Shown here: piece by piece, positions 42,301 to 57,300 of the stretch | How positions within the stretch are numbered: position 1 is the first letter of the stretch | How the letters are laid out: each line of letters opens with the position of its first letter | From: Meghimatium bilineatum | Taxonomy: Eukaryota > Mollusca > Gastropoda > Stylommatophora > Philomycidae | Length of the DNA: 64,000 bases | Direction: 5' to 3' | Assembly (NCBI GenBank): GCA_034231615.1 | Contig: CM067317.1 | Coordinates: 1,634,501 to 1,698,500 of the forward strand | Notes under the pieces: model-generated | The model's input: the letters and a program-made list of their open reading frames with translations, nothing else | The model's database searches: none | Told to the model about the DNA's origin: nothing | Position numbers and translations under genes: made by a program

Positions 42301-45300
42301 TCCAAAGTTGTGCATTCTCGATATTGACTCATGCTCATTCATCTCAAAATCCTCTGATCGTAAGAGCTCACAAAGAGCAATGAGTATGTCTGCTCAGTCC
42401 ATATGTTGACCATCTGTTATGGTGGCGAGGCTAGCTAATTGGTCAGCCGGTTCGTTTCCCTCCATGCCCACATGTCTGGGGACAAAAATATGCATGAGTT
42501 TTCATAGTTATGCCTGCATTTTAATTCTCTCTAATGACTCCCCCATTCCCCTACGTACATTACCTGTTTTGAATCATATTCATTGAGTCACTTAATATGC
42601 ATGCATGGAAATAGGCTTGCGATTCGAGACAGTTAAGTGCCTGTGTTACGGCGAATACTTCCATTGTTAGACTGTTGTTGTGGTAAAGACTCTACTGGCT
42701 GTGTGTACTGTTCTTCCTTGTGATCTGGCAGCAAATGCCCATGCTCATCACTGGTCATGGATGATTGACCCGCCTGTGTAAATCACAACATCTGTGTCGC
42801 TGGCATGTTAGCAGATGAGTGCCTTGATTTCAGCATCCACGTTCATGGGCTGTATTCCCTGCACTCTCTATTGAGTGTAGTGACTGTCTTGACTGCCTCT
42901 TGAAAACCATAGCAATAGGTATTCATTCCTTGCCAGTGATAATATGATGCTTCCAATATAAGTGAATTCTTTCACTTGTTTAAGCTTTTGATCATCGATT
43001 AGAATAGTGGTGTTTCTTTCTGTTTTTGCGATGGATATTACTTCAGTTTTTTTCTGTGTTTATGCAAAAGATTTTCTGCTAATACCCTGGAATCTCAGAA
43101 ATATGTTCCTGGTAACAAGATTTTACGGCCCGGTATTGAACCTGTGACCTCCGCACAAAATAAATGGCTGAACCACTATGCCACAATGGAAATTGTTACA
43201 TTCATCTAATATGTATTCAAGTAAAGTTAATCTTACCTGTATCAATATTTCAGATAAATATTCAAGTAAAGTTAATCTTACCTGTATCAATATTTCAGAT
43301 AAATATTCAAGTAAAGTTAATCTTACCTGTATCAATATTTCAGATAAATATGTCAAGTAAAGTTAATCTTACCTGTATCGATATTTCAGATAAATATGTT
43401 TTAATTTCGTGTGTGTTTCTCTCTTACCCTCCTCCACCACCAAGGTTTAAAATTAAAGGCCAGTCAGTGATGGGACAGAAAGTTCCAGCAAGTTATGTTG
43501 TAAGTAATTTTAATAAAGTTTGATGAGTACACAGATGAATCACCAGTGGGTTGACTGACTAGCTGGATGCATGGAATGTCTGTTTGGTTGCATAGATAGC
43601 CAGCTTGATAGATGAATGACTTGCGTGTCCCGCTGCATAGATAACCAGCTGAGTAGATTAATGACCTGTGTGTCATGCTGAATAGGTAACCAACTGAATA
43701 GATTAATTATCTGGTGGTAGTCTGCAAGCATGTGAAAACCACTTAATCTATTGTCTTCTGATGTAATCCAGGATTGATATTGTGTGTTTTAGTCTTCTGA
43801 TGTTTTCATTTTTTATTCTGTCTCTTATTGTTACTCCGGTGATTCTACATACACAAATCATAAAATAAAAAAAGTTTTATGTTGGCTTTTGTTATTAATG
43901 TGCACATTTGACATTAGCAGCATAATGATGGTATGATGATGGTGTTTTACACAGTACAGTTTTGGTGTTCATGCTGACATTATTTATTGGTTGTAAATAT
44001 GTGACATCTACATTAAAAATCCAGTATGATATATTGCATCCATGTTGGATTTCTTTGGTGTTTTTTTCCATTCGATGATATGTGGCTTCCAAGATAGTGA
44101 ATTCTTTCACCTGTTTAAGTTGTTGGTCATCGATGAAAATAGTGGTGTTTCTTTCTATATTTGTGATTGGCATTACCTCATTTTTTTTCTGTGTTTATCT
44201 TCATGTTAAAGTCCCTGCATGTTGTGTGCAGTCTATTTATATATTGTTGTAATTGTTCTTCTGCTGTTGATATTATTGCTTGATCATCTGCAAACAGAAG
44301 TTTACTCAGGAGGTTTTTTTATGTTGTCTTCTTCATTTGTGTTGGCAATTTGACATATACAATCGATATATATGATGAATAACAAGGGAGATAGAACACA
44401 TCCTTGTCCCATGCCAAACAGTATATGGAATTTATCTGAAAGTCCAACGCATGTTTTAACTGCGCTTTGACTACCTGTGTAACTGCTCCTGCACAAGTTG
44501 ATTAGATGCTGTTGAACCCCCATATTTCATAGCATGTTCCAAAGTTGTTGTCTGTCTTCTCTGTCGGTAACCTTTTCTTGGTTTACAAACGTTATACACA
44601 ATTCTTGGTTGTTTTCAGTTGTTTTTTCTGCCATTTGTCTGAGTGTAAAAATGCCATCTGTAGAGCTTTTTTTCTTGTGTAATCCCATTTGAGTGCTCCT
44701 AAGCTGTAGTTCTATGAATGCTAGTAATCTTGTTTCTGTAGAAAATTTGTCCAGTGTGGCTTAGATGTGAAATGCCTCTCATAGTATGTAACTGCATATC
44801 TTGAAGTGAAAATTCCCAGGGATATCAGAAAAAGTTCACTTTATAAACAAACTCAAACCTACAATCTCTTGAGCACAGCCAGAGCCACTATCCCAGGAAG
44901 TTATTTACATAATACTTATATCTGGTGACTTATATCCCAGGAAGTTATTGACATAATACTTATATCTGGTGACTTGCCATTGTAGCTAATTTCTGATGAA
45001 TTGTTTCAGACACTGGGAGACCTGCTGCACGAGGAAGCTAAGAACATAGAGAGCAGTTTCCCTGTCATTAGACACTCTCAGCTGGTTCGACTTATCAAGA
45101 GAAAACAGTTGGATCTGGATGAAGTTGATGAGCTCAAGCAGGTCAGGATATTACAGATTATATTCCTTCTGTATGTCACAGATTCTCATAGAATATATTC
45201 AACAAGATTAATCGTGTCAGCACTTGCTAGATATGTAGTTTTTCATGTCACAGACTCCTAGCACTGTCGTGTATACATGAACTATATGTCCTTGGATGGA

Positions 45301-48300
45301 ATTATTATTTCTATATAATAATTCCATAAGAATCTATAAGATTCTTCTTCTGCGTTCATTCTCAAACTCCTGCAGATTAGCAAGATGAAGCCTGGAGAAT
45401 GGAATATACTGTGTTATGAACATAGCTCTGCTGCGTTCAATCGAGTGGGAATTAGACAATTACCAATTTATTATTACTATTTATTTTTTCATCACATTTA
45501 TTGTTTTTCATGCCATGCTCATCTTCGCGTGTGAAGGAGGAACACCATCATCAGCTTTGCTGCGATATCTACTCCTTTCGGCCTGACACACTTTGACATC
45601 AGAATGGCTTGTGGATCATTTTGACCCTATATGGATGGGACAGCCAACTCCATTCCATAATAATCTTAGTCACCTCTTATGACATGCATGGTAGATAAAC
45701 AGTGTTGCTATTCTTTGCTAAATGTAAATTGTTTCAGTGAAACTTCTTTGCATTTAAGAGAATAGTTACATTCGAAATGAGGTGCTACAGAAAGTTTCTG
45801 AGAATGCCATGGACAGCGAAAAATACAAATCAAGAAACGATAAGAACACAATACATTTAAATGGATTTACTCTTAAGATAATTTGTGAAATGGCCGAGAA
45901 AATTCACAAGAGTGACCAAACTAGAAAAAATGAGAATTGATTAAATCAGAATAATCAGTATAAGATCATGCACTGAATACATCGAGAAACAAATAAAATG
46001 ATTTGGATAGCTTATGAGAATGAATTATAACCAACTACCAACAAGAACATACAACATAAGAACATCCAGATACAAGGCCAGAGGAAGACCTAGAACAAGA
46101 TGGATAGATAACATCAAGACAACACTGAGCAAATATGGATTCAACACAGCCAAGGTGACACATCTGGCCTTGGATAGGCAACTAAAGCTCCAAGTCACCA
46201 CCCCTACTCTTACCAGCAAGTGTGGATATTCTGACCATCGCCCACCTGGGGATAGACAATAGCTCTTAAATAACAGAATAAGAAAGCTGAGATTTTTTGG
46301 CCATGTAAATAGACATAATAGAATGGAAAAAATGAATATTGGAAGGTATAGTTGCTGGTAGGAGGGGTGGAGGATGATAATAGATAAGAGACATCTCAGA
46401 TTGTTTATACCTATCCCTGAGTGAGACAGATCAACAACTCGTCAAACATCTTAACTAGTTCAAATGTTTAAACCTATCACTGGCTGAGACAGATCAACAA
46501 CTCGTCAAACATCTTAACTAGTTCAAATGTTTAAACCTATCACTGGCTGAGACAGATCAACAACTCGTCAAACATCTTAACTAGTTCAAATGTTTAAACC
46601 TATCACTGGCTGAGACAGATCAACAACTCACCAAACATCTTAACTAGTTCAAATGTTTAAACCTATCACTGGCTGAGACAGATCAACAACTCATCAAACA
46701 TCTTAACTAGTTCAAATGTTTAAACCTATCCCTGACTGAGACAGATCAACAACTCGTCAAACATCTTAACTAGTTCAAATGTTTAAACCTATCGCTGACT
46801 GAGACAGATCAACAACTCATCAAACATCTTAACTAGTTCAAATGTTTAAACCTATCGCTGACTGAGACAGATCAACAACTCATCAAACATCTTAACTAGT
46901 TCAAATGTTTAAACCTATCACTGGCTGAGACAGATCAACAACTCGTCAAACATCTTAACTAGTTCAAATGATTAAACCTATCCCTGGCTGAGACAGATCA
47001 ACAACTCACCAAACATCTTAACTAGTTCAAATGTTTAAACCTATCACTGGCTGAGACAGATCAACAACTCACCAAACATCTTAACTAGTTCAAATGTTTA
47101 AACCTATCCCTGGCTGAGACAGATCAACAACTCGTCAAACATCTTAACTAGTTCAAATGTTTAAACCTATCGCTGACTGAGACAGATCAACAACTCGTCA
47201 AACATCTTAACTAGTTCAAATGTTTAAACCTATCCCTGGCTGAGACAGATCAACAACTCACCAAACATCTTAACTAGTTCAAATGTTTAAACCTATCCCT
47301 GGCTGAGACAGATCAACAACTCGTCAAACATCTTAACTAGTTCAAATGTTTAAACCTATCGCTGACTGAGACAGATCAACAACTCGTCAAACATCTTAAC
47401 TAGTTCAAATGTTTAAACCTATCCCTGGCTGAGACAGATCAACAACTCACCAAACATCTTAACTAGTTCAAATGTTTAAACCTATCACTGGCTGAGACAG
47501 ATCAACAACTCACCAAACATCTTAACTAGTTCAAATGTTTAAACCTATCCCTGGCTGAGACAGATCAACAACTCGTCAAACATCTTAACTAGTTCAAATG
47601 TTTAAACCTATCGCTGACTGAGACAGATCAACAACTCGTCAAACATCTTAACTAGTTCAAATGTTTAAACCTATCCCTGGCTGAGACAGATCAACAACTC
47701 GTCAAACATCTTAACTAGTTCAAATGTTTAAACCTATCACTGGCTGAGACAGATCAACAACTCGTCAAACATCTTAACTAGTTCAAATGTTTAAACCTAT
47801 CACTGGCTGAGACAGATCAACAACTCACCAAACATCTTAACTAGTTCAAATGTTTAAACCTATCGCTGACTGAGACAGATCAACAACTCGTCAAACATCT
47901 TAACTAGTTCAAATGAAGATCCATAAAAAAGACTAGATTCTAGAGAGATATGTCACCTGGAAAAGACACTCATATGTGAAACAACAGTTGATATGTCACC
48001 TGGAGATGACATGTGAAACAACAGCTTATATGTCACCTGGAGATGACATGTGAAACAACAGCTGATGTGTCACCTGGAGATGACATGTGAAACAACTGCT
48101 GATATGTCACCTGGAGAAGACATATGTGAAACAACAGCTGATATGTCACCTGGGATGACACATGTGAAACAACAGCTGATATGTCACCTGGAGAAGACAT
48201 ATGTGAAACAACAGCTGATATGTCACCTGGGATGACACATGTGAAACAACAGCTGATATGTCACCTGGGATGACATATGTGAAACAACAGTTGATATGTC

Positions 48301-51300
48301 ACCTGGGATGACACATGTGAAACAACAGCTTATATGTCACCTGGAGACGACATGTGAAACAACAGCTGATATGTCACCTGGAGAAGACACTCATGTGAAA
48401 CAACAGCTGATATGTCACCTGGGATGACATATGTGAAACAACAGCTGATATGTCACCTGGGATGACATATGTGAAACAACAGCTGATATGTCACCTGGGA
48501 TGACATATGTGAAACAACAGCTGATATGTCACCTGGAGAAGACACTCATGTGAAACAACTGCTGATATGTCACCTGGAGAATCACTCATGTGAAACAGCT
48601 GGTCATCAATTTGTAGTCTCATGAGAAGCATTGGGTCATCTTGTCAGCAAAATGTGTGTATTTATTGTTTGTTAAAGTTGACTGAAGTAGGTGTTGACTA
48701 AAGTAGATGTTGACTGAAGTAGATGTTGACTGAAGTAGATGTTGACTGAAGTAGATGTTGTCTGATGTAAAAGTTAAATGAAATAGATATTGACTGAAGC
48801 AGCTGATGGAAGACGTATATGTTGACTGATGTAGATATTGACTGAAGTAGATATTGACTGAAGTAGATTTTGACTGAAGTAGATGTTGACTGAAGTAGAT
48901 ATTGACTGAAGTAGTTGTTGACTGAAGTAGATATTGACTGAAGTAGATGTTGACTGAAGTAGATATTGACTGAAGTAGATGGTGGAAGAAGTAGTTGTTG
49001 ACTGAAGTAGATATTGACTGAAGTAGATATTGACTGAAGTAGATATTGACTGAAGTAGATGTTGACTGAAGTAGATGTTGACTGAAGTAGATGTTGACTG
49101 AAGTAGATATTGACTGAAGTAGATGATGGAAGAAGTAGTTGTTGACTGAAGTAGATGTTGACTGAAGTAGATGTTGACTGAAGTAGATGTTGGAAGAAGT
49201 AGTTGACTGAAGTAGTTGTTGACTGAAGTAGATGTTGACTGAAGTAGATGTTGACTGAAGTAGTTGTTGACGGAAGTAGATGATGGAAGAAGTAGTTGTT
49301 GACTGAAGTAGATGTTGACTGAAGTAGATGTTGCCGGAAGTAGATGTTGACTGAAGTAGTTGTTGACTGAAGTAGATGTTGACTGAAGTAGATGTTGACT
49401 GAAGTAGATGTTGCCGGAAGTAGATGTTGACTGAAGTAGTTGTTGACTGAAGTAGTTGTTGACTGAAGTAGATGTTGACTGAAGTAGATGATGGAAGAAG
49501 TAGTTGTTGACTGAAGTAGATGTTGACTGAAGTAGATGTTGCCGGAAGTAGATGTTGACTGAAGTAGATGTTGACTGAAGTATATCTATGTAAGTACAGC
49601 TGCTCTGTCTGTCTGTGTATTCAGGCCATCAACTTCCTACATGAAAGTGGTGTTCTGCTACACTATAATGAGACTACCCTTCAGATGAGAGACTTCTACT
49701 TTATCAACCCAGGCTGGCTGTGTCGCATGATGGCCCAGGTGGTCACAGTGCCTGAGATCAACCCTTTCATTGACAGGAATGGGGTTGGTACCATCAGTTT
49801 CACACATTACAATTTCTTTCATTATGTTGCAGGGTTAACAATAATTTATTTGCAATTTTTTTAATCAACTCCTTATCATTGGTAAGCTAGCTAAAACAGT
49901 CAGTTTAGCAGACCAGTAAGTTAGTTAAAACAGCCAGTTAACTGCATATGTCAGTCAAATTTGGTTATGTCAGAGTTGTATTTGGTCATGTTAGAGTTGT
50001 ATATGGTCATGTCAGAGTTGTATTTGGTCATGTCAGAGTTGTATTTGGTCATGTTAGAGTTGTATATGGTCATGTCAGAGTTGTATTTGGTCATGTCAGA
50101 GTTGTATTTGGTCATGTCAGAGTTGTATTTGGTCATTTTAGAGTTGTATATGGTTATGTCAGAGTTGTATTTGGTCATGTCAGAGTTGTATATGGTTATG
50201 TCAGAGTTGTATTTGGTCATGTCAGAGTTGTATTTGGTTATGTCAGAGTTGTATATGGTCATGTCAGAGTTGTATTTGGTCATGTTAGAGTTGTATTTGG
50301 TCATGTCAGAGTTGTATTTGGTTATGTCAGAGTTGTATATGGTCATGTCAGAGTTGTATTTGGTCATGTCAGAGTTGTATTTGGTCATGTTAGAGTTGTA
50401 TATGGTCATGTCAGAGTTGTATTTGGTCATGTCAGAGTTGTATTTGGTCATGTCAGAGTTGTATTTGGTTATGTCAGAGTTGTATATGGTCATGTCAGAG
50501 TTGTATTTGGTCATGTTAGAGTTGTATTTGGTCATGTCAGAGTTGTATTTGGTTATGTCAGAGTTGTATATGGTCATGTCAGAGTTGTATTTGGTCATGT
50601 CAGAGTTGTATTTGGTCATGTTAGAGTTGTATATGGTCATGTCAGAGTTGTATTTGGTCATGTCAGAGGTGTATATGGTCATGTCAGAGTTGTATTTGGT
50701 CATGTTAGAGTTGTATATGGTCATGTCAGAGTTGTATTTGGTCATGTCAAAGTTGTATTTGGTTATATGAAAGTGCATGTCCATCAAACAAATAATGGAG
50801 AACATGTCTTGCCACCAAAAGCTTAGTATGAGATAATGGTTTTCAATTCTTTTTACTAAAAAAAGAATAAGTCATTATATTTACATGTAAATAGTATCGT
50901 TCTCTGTGGTCATTTCAACCGACGGATGTCAGTCCAATTTGGTTATATCAGATCTTAAGGCCATCAAAAATAATGGAGATTGTGATTGAGTTAATCCTAC
51001 CAGCATAACTTCCCAGATGATTTACTAATACCTCTCAATGTCCACTATTAGTTCTATGTAGAAGTATATAGCCATGCAAGATAACACTTACAACATTTAT
51101 AAACCATATGTACTACAGTTATGTAGCTATGAAGAGATTTTTTAAATAGATATTACATTAGATGGTGAGAAGAATAATCAGCACTTGTACTCAAGCAGTG
51201 ACTTGTATTTAGTTATCTGCCCTGTGTGTCTAGAATATCTTTGTATATAAACTACTGACAAAGAACTGACTTCCTTGTATCTTTTATATTTGTCTAACAT

Positions 51301-54300
51301 AACTCTAAACCTTGGGGAAAAAAATGGCTGCAGTTCTGTACATGACCAGAGATATATGTATTTTGTAAACAGAATGATCGGAGAGGGAGGGAAGATTTAC
51401 CTTTACATAATGACAATCAATACAAGGTAACTGCGTGAAACGTAACAACAATTAGACTTACGTAAAACACAGGTTTATATTTCGTTTCAATGGGACACGA
51501 CTGACTATATCTAAAACTAGTGGGTAATGATGGGCAATGATGAGCACACAAGAAATCATAAAAATTACAATACACAAATCACATTCAACATTTCAACTAA
51601 AAGGTCTTTATCAAGACACAAACAAAACAATAAAAGACGACGAATAGAAAAATTATGACAATGTCCAACAGAAATATGGAAATGATATGCCGGAAGGTCA
51701 GAAAGTACATAAAAACGTAAATATATGTGGAAACAAAACAAACAAAAAGATGAGTAAATGACGGAACAAAAAGAATAAAGACAAAGACCACACCAACCCA
51801 GTACTAGACATAAGAGTGGTCGGAATTGAGTCCAAAAGGCTTGAGTGTACCCAATTCGAAAATGAAACAATTTTCTAGAGCATACCTAGATCTATCATTG
51901 GTGGTACAAGATCTGATCACGGTGACCTGAATATCCAACGCACCATGATGACCTTCGCTGTTGAAGTGTGTGGCCACAGGAGTGGGTGTTCTAGAACATT
52001 GCAAAACACGAGACAGAGAGTCGTGGAGAAACATGATCACTTACGCCATTTGGCATGGCACTTGATTGATTGATTTGATTACTGTTTTTTTCTGTCTATA
52101 AGTTAATATCTATAAGTTAATGCCCAGAATGTGACAAAAGTTGAAAACTTGTGTATAGACCGAGGTAGGAAAACAATCATAACACTGTGTAATCCCGTTA
52201 TTATAAGAATGAAGAGACTCATAAAATCATGCTAAAATGAAATGAGCACAAACATTAGCAACTATAAGATGCAAGGTCATTTCTTCCATTTGTCCCACTC
52301 ACGTACAGTACATTAAAGATACTACATCATGACCTTTCCAGGCAGCAGCCCCAGCGGTCCTTAAACCTGTAACCACCAGGTACCAAAATTTTTCACAGCT
52401 AGACCTATCCTATTAATTCATTCAGTCAGAATGGTTGGCCACTACAGTGGCATTACCGCATCATTTGTGCCTACAATCCTGCACTAAGATTACACAGAAG
52501 TTGCTGAAAGAGCTAGAAAATTGATTTGTTTCAACATTTCACTTTTCTTATCCTACATTACCGAGGGTGTAAAAATAATTGTGTAGACCAACATCTCAGT
52601 ATTTAACAATGTGTATAAAATCAACTCGCATGAAAAAACCTTAAAACTTTCTTTGTGTCTTAATGAATGTTTGTACTTTCTGAATGAATTTCAAAACCTC
52701 AGAATTATTTCAAGTGTAAAATCCTACTTATTGTAATGCTAGGTCTAGATTTACATTACTTTCTATATATCATACAATCTCACGTGTATAGATAAATATT
52801 GCTGCTGAAGTTGCTTAAACTCTTTGTCTCCGTAAGCGACAGTAAGGGTTTCCTGCTAAGCAGTGCACACTTTTGAATGTTTTTAGTAATTTATGGTAGT
52901 ATTTGTATTTGTACAATATCTTCTTCACTATTCTGTCCACATGAACTATTCTGATATAAGAATATTCAGAAAATGAATATGTAATAAGACTCTGTTTACT
53001 TTGCTTGCTTATATACAATATTGTGTTAGTTATGGAAAATTTAATTCAGAAAAAAACAATACAAATATGTACATACCCAAGCTTGTATCCCATAAAACTG
53101 AGTCATAATCCATTTATTTTGAAATAAAACACATCTGCACATATCCTGAACCATTTTGTAATGCATACAAGTATTTATATATACAGAATTACATATAAAT
53201 GTCACATTGTCTTGAGACCAGAAAATTCATACAAAATATGCATTTTTCACCAAATGTTCTATTCTTTATGCTTACATTTTAGTGCCCTGTTCTTGTTTGC
53301 ATAAACTTTGATATAAATAATACAAATTACTATGCCTTATATAAAGGTCTGAATATTCCGTATGTGATACTCCAAAAATCATATTTTTGAATGCAGATAA
53401 AGCATGATAGCCATATAGGCTATATTGCATTGGAGATGCCCCCTCAGCTTCATTAACACTCAAATATGAATCAGAATTTCTATCAAAGTCAGATCATAAT
53501 AATTCTATATTACAATCATCATGTAAGCTAATGGAATTATTACCTAACATATTTTGGTACATTTCCAAAGTCTAACTAGCCGTAAAACACTGAGGACGTC
53601 TAGATTTCATTACTTCAAATACAAGTAGCAATAAGTTACACAAATTTAAAATATCTTTAAAAATCAAAACTAATGTCTCCAACTTTCGCACGCTTCTCAA
53701 GATAGACCTATTCTCGATCAGAAGTGACATGAGTTACTAGACTCTGTGCATGAAATGGATGGTGACTGCATGGACAGAACTGTTAGTTTTTGTATTGCCC
53801 GTACATGACAATAAGATCTTCCTGTGCTGGAAACACAATATCAGACTAATCAGAATGTGTATTTTATCCAGGTAATGAAGAGGTCCTCGGTGCAGATGTT
53901 GTTTACTGGCAAGGAAACATCTGGAGAGAGTAACTTCATGTTTCCTTCAACACTCATTCCCCAGTATCTACACTTGTTAGAAAAGTAAGTCTGCTGTGCC
54001 CTTGTTAGAAAAGTTAGTTATGTACTCTTTTTACAAAAGTTACCGTAGTTACTCATTAGAAAAGTCATCTGTACTCTTGTTAGAAAAGTTAATCTTTTGT
54101 ACTCTTGTTAGAAAATTTGGTCATGTACTCTTGTTAGAAGAGTTAGTTAGTCGTCTGTACTCTTGTTTAAAAATTTAGTCTTTTGTACTCTTGTTAGGAA
54201 AGTTAGTCTTCTGTATTCTTGTTAGAAAAGTTAATCTTTTGTACTCTTGTTAGAAAAGTTAGTGAAAACCACTTAATCTATTGTTTCTGATGTAATCCAG

Positions 54301-57300
54301 GATTAGCATTGTGTTTGTCAGTCTTCTGATGTTGTTCCTGATTCTGTCTCTTCTCATTGTTACTCTGAGAATTTTATGTAGACAAATCATTTCTGTTGTA
54401 ACAAGTTCTCTTTTGGATCCTATTGTTAGTGTCCACGTTTGACATTGGTAGCATGGTGATGGTATGATGATTGTTTTATATAGTACAATTTCGGTGTTCA
54501 TGTTCACATATTTGTTTTTGAAAATAGGAGACATCTGCCACAAGATCTGGTATACTATGTTGCATCTATGTTGTATTTCTTTGGTGTTTTTCTCATTTGA
54601 AAATATGATGTTTCCAAGATAAGTGAATTCTTACACTTGTTTCAGTTGTTGATCATTGATTAGACCAGTGTTCGTTCTTTCTGTTTTTGTGATGGACATT
54701 ATCTCATTGTTTTTCTGTGGTTATATTCATGTTAAAGTCCCTACATGTTATGTGGAGTCTATTTATATGTTGTTGTAGTTGTTCTTTTGTTGTTGATATT
54801 ATTGGCTTGATTGTCTACAAAAAGAAGTTCGCTCATGAGGTGGTTTAGATTGTCTTCTTCAGGTGTGCTGGCAATGTTGCTTATACAATCAATATATGTA
54901 AAGGGAGGGGGGGAGAGGGAGATCTGAACAAGTTTGACAGTTGTTGAAAAAAGGGGGGGGGGAGAAGTTTGTGATTAAATGTGACGTCAACAATATGGTT
55001 GTTATACACCAGTTAAATTTAGTGAATTTAAAAAAAAGGACAGATTTAAATACGAATTTTTCTCTTTTTCTGAAAAAAAAAAAAATAAGGGGGGGGGGGG
55101 AATCCAATTTGAAAATTGAACATTAGGCAGGGTAGGGCTTTGTTTCTTCACAGGAAGGGGGTGGGGGGATCTTAAAATTGCCCAAAAAAGCATTGATGTA
55201 AAATTCATTTCATTTCATATGTAGGCCTAGTAAGCTGTCTTTCCTGTTGTTAGTGTCCATGACTGACTTTGATAACACAATGTTGGTATGAAAATTGAAT
55301 TTATGATGTATCTTTTGATCTCCATCAAGATATATTTGTTTTTCAAAATTAGTATAAGTTCATAATTTACATAGTTGACTTTTTGAATTCTTGTCTCAAT
55401 CTCTCTTGTTCTTTAGTAATGTCCATGTTTGACATTGTTAGTGCAATGTTGGTATGAAGATTGAATTGAAGATCTACCTTTTAAATGTACTCGTGTTAGG
55501 GAATATATAATACATTCGTTCAGTAAACATCTTGCAGGTTTGAGATTGCATTGCCAAGAAATGAGGAGGAGCTACTGATACCTTGTCGACTGCCTAACAG
55601 AAAACCTAACATTGAGATGCCAGTACAGGACCGATCAGGTAAGCCAATGAAGATAGCACAGAGATTGTCATATACACAACATAGACTTCTCTCACATGTC
55701 CATGTTCTATGACTGACTTGTCCATTAGTCATTCATTGAATCACTTTGAAAATATCTACATTGTGGTAGATAATTATTATAAAAAATTATATAATTGATT
55801 AAATAACAGTTTTATGAAGAAATATAAAATAGAACAAACTGACATTTTAACTGAAAGATCTTGATCAAGATAGGAAGATCAGCAAGAGTATGTATTTACT
55901 GCAGCAAAACTGAATTCCGACAGGTAAATCCAGGAATAGGTACTTACTGCACAGACCTGAAATCCGACAGGTAAATCCAGAAAAAGGGTATTGAAGTTTT
56001 GCTAATCACTCTAGACACACATAATCTCTATCTATCTATTGTCTTTTCTCAGCTTATGCTGTGAGGCTTCACAGGATTGAATGATGTATGGTTTTCAGTC
56101 TATTACATGTTTGGTCACTTAGTTTGCAGTAATGCTGTGAGGCTTCACAGGATTGAATGATGTTTGGTTTTCAGTCTATTACATGTTTGGTCACTTAGTT
56201 TGCAGTAATGCTGTGATGTGTCAGAACGTTGCTAACTTCTTCAATCCACCTCCTTCTTGGTCTTCCTCCATATCTTGTTTCCATTTTCATGTTGTATGCT
56301 CTTGCCTCTGGCCAATATAAATAACCAAATGGCCAGAGGGTGTCCGACAAAGTGGATGGTGCCGCAGTAACCTAATGAACAAATAGTAATGCAAAATGAT
56401 GTAAAAAGGTTACTAAAACACTTACCTAGCCTATTAATAAAAATATATTTTTAAGAAAAAAAAACAAAAAACATACAATAAAACTAAACAGGACAATTCT
56501 CAACGTATCGGCTCAAATTGAACCTTTTTCAAGAGACAAACAACAGAAAACGACAAAATAAAAAAATAAACAGATGTCTATATTTCATCAAGCCCTCGTC
56601 TCCATCATTCGAAGAAAACGCTTAGAGGATGGCATGATGATTAACAAGCGTGATGAAGTGATATAATAAAAAAACCTATGCTAAGTGAAAATGAGAAACA
56701 AAAACAAGTAGACAACGAAAACCATGTAAAGTAGCGGCTGGAAGACAAATATAAATAACCAAATGGCCAGAGGGTGTCCGACAAAGTGGATGGTGCCGCA
56801 GATGAAATATAGACATCTGTTTATTTTTTTATTTTGTCGTTTTCTGTTGTTTGTCTCTTGAAAAAGGTTCAATTTGAGCCGATACGTTGAGAATTGTCCT
56901 GTTTAGTTTTATTGTATGTTTTTTGTTTTTTTTTCTTAAAAATATATTTTTATTAATAGGCTAGGTAAGTGTTTTAGTAACCTTTTTACATCATTTTGCA
57001 TTACTATTTGTTCATTAGTTTTCTGCGGCACCATCCACTTTGTCGGACACCCTCTGGCCATTTGGTTATTTATATTTGTCTTCCAGCCGCTACTTTACAT
57101 GGTTTTCGTTGTCTACTTGTTTTTGTTTCTCATTTTCACTTAGCATAGGTTTTTTTATTATATCACTTCATCACGCTTGTTAATCATCATGCCATCCTCT
57201 AAGCGTTTTCTTCGAATGATGGAGACGAGGGCTTGATGAAATATAGACATCTGTTTATTTTTTTATTTTGTCGTTTTCTGTTGTTTGTCTCTTGAAAAAG

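Noticed and set aside
49948..50826. 292-codon + strand frame and 284-codon minus-strand frame
   Set aside because: 21-bp minisatellite open in several frames. No splice signals or start context support a gene.
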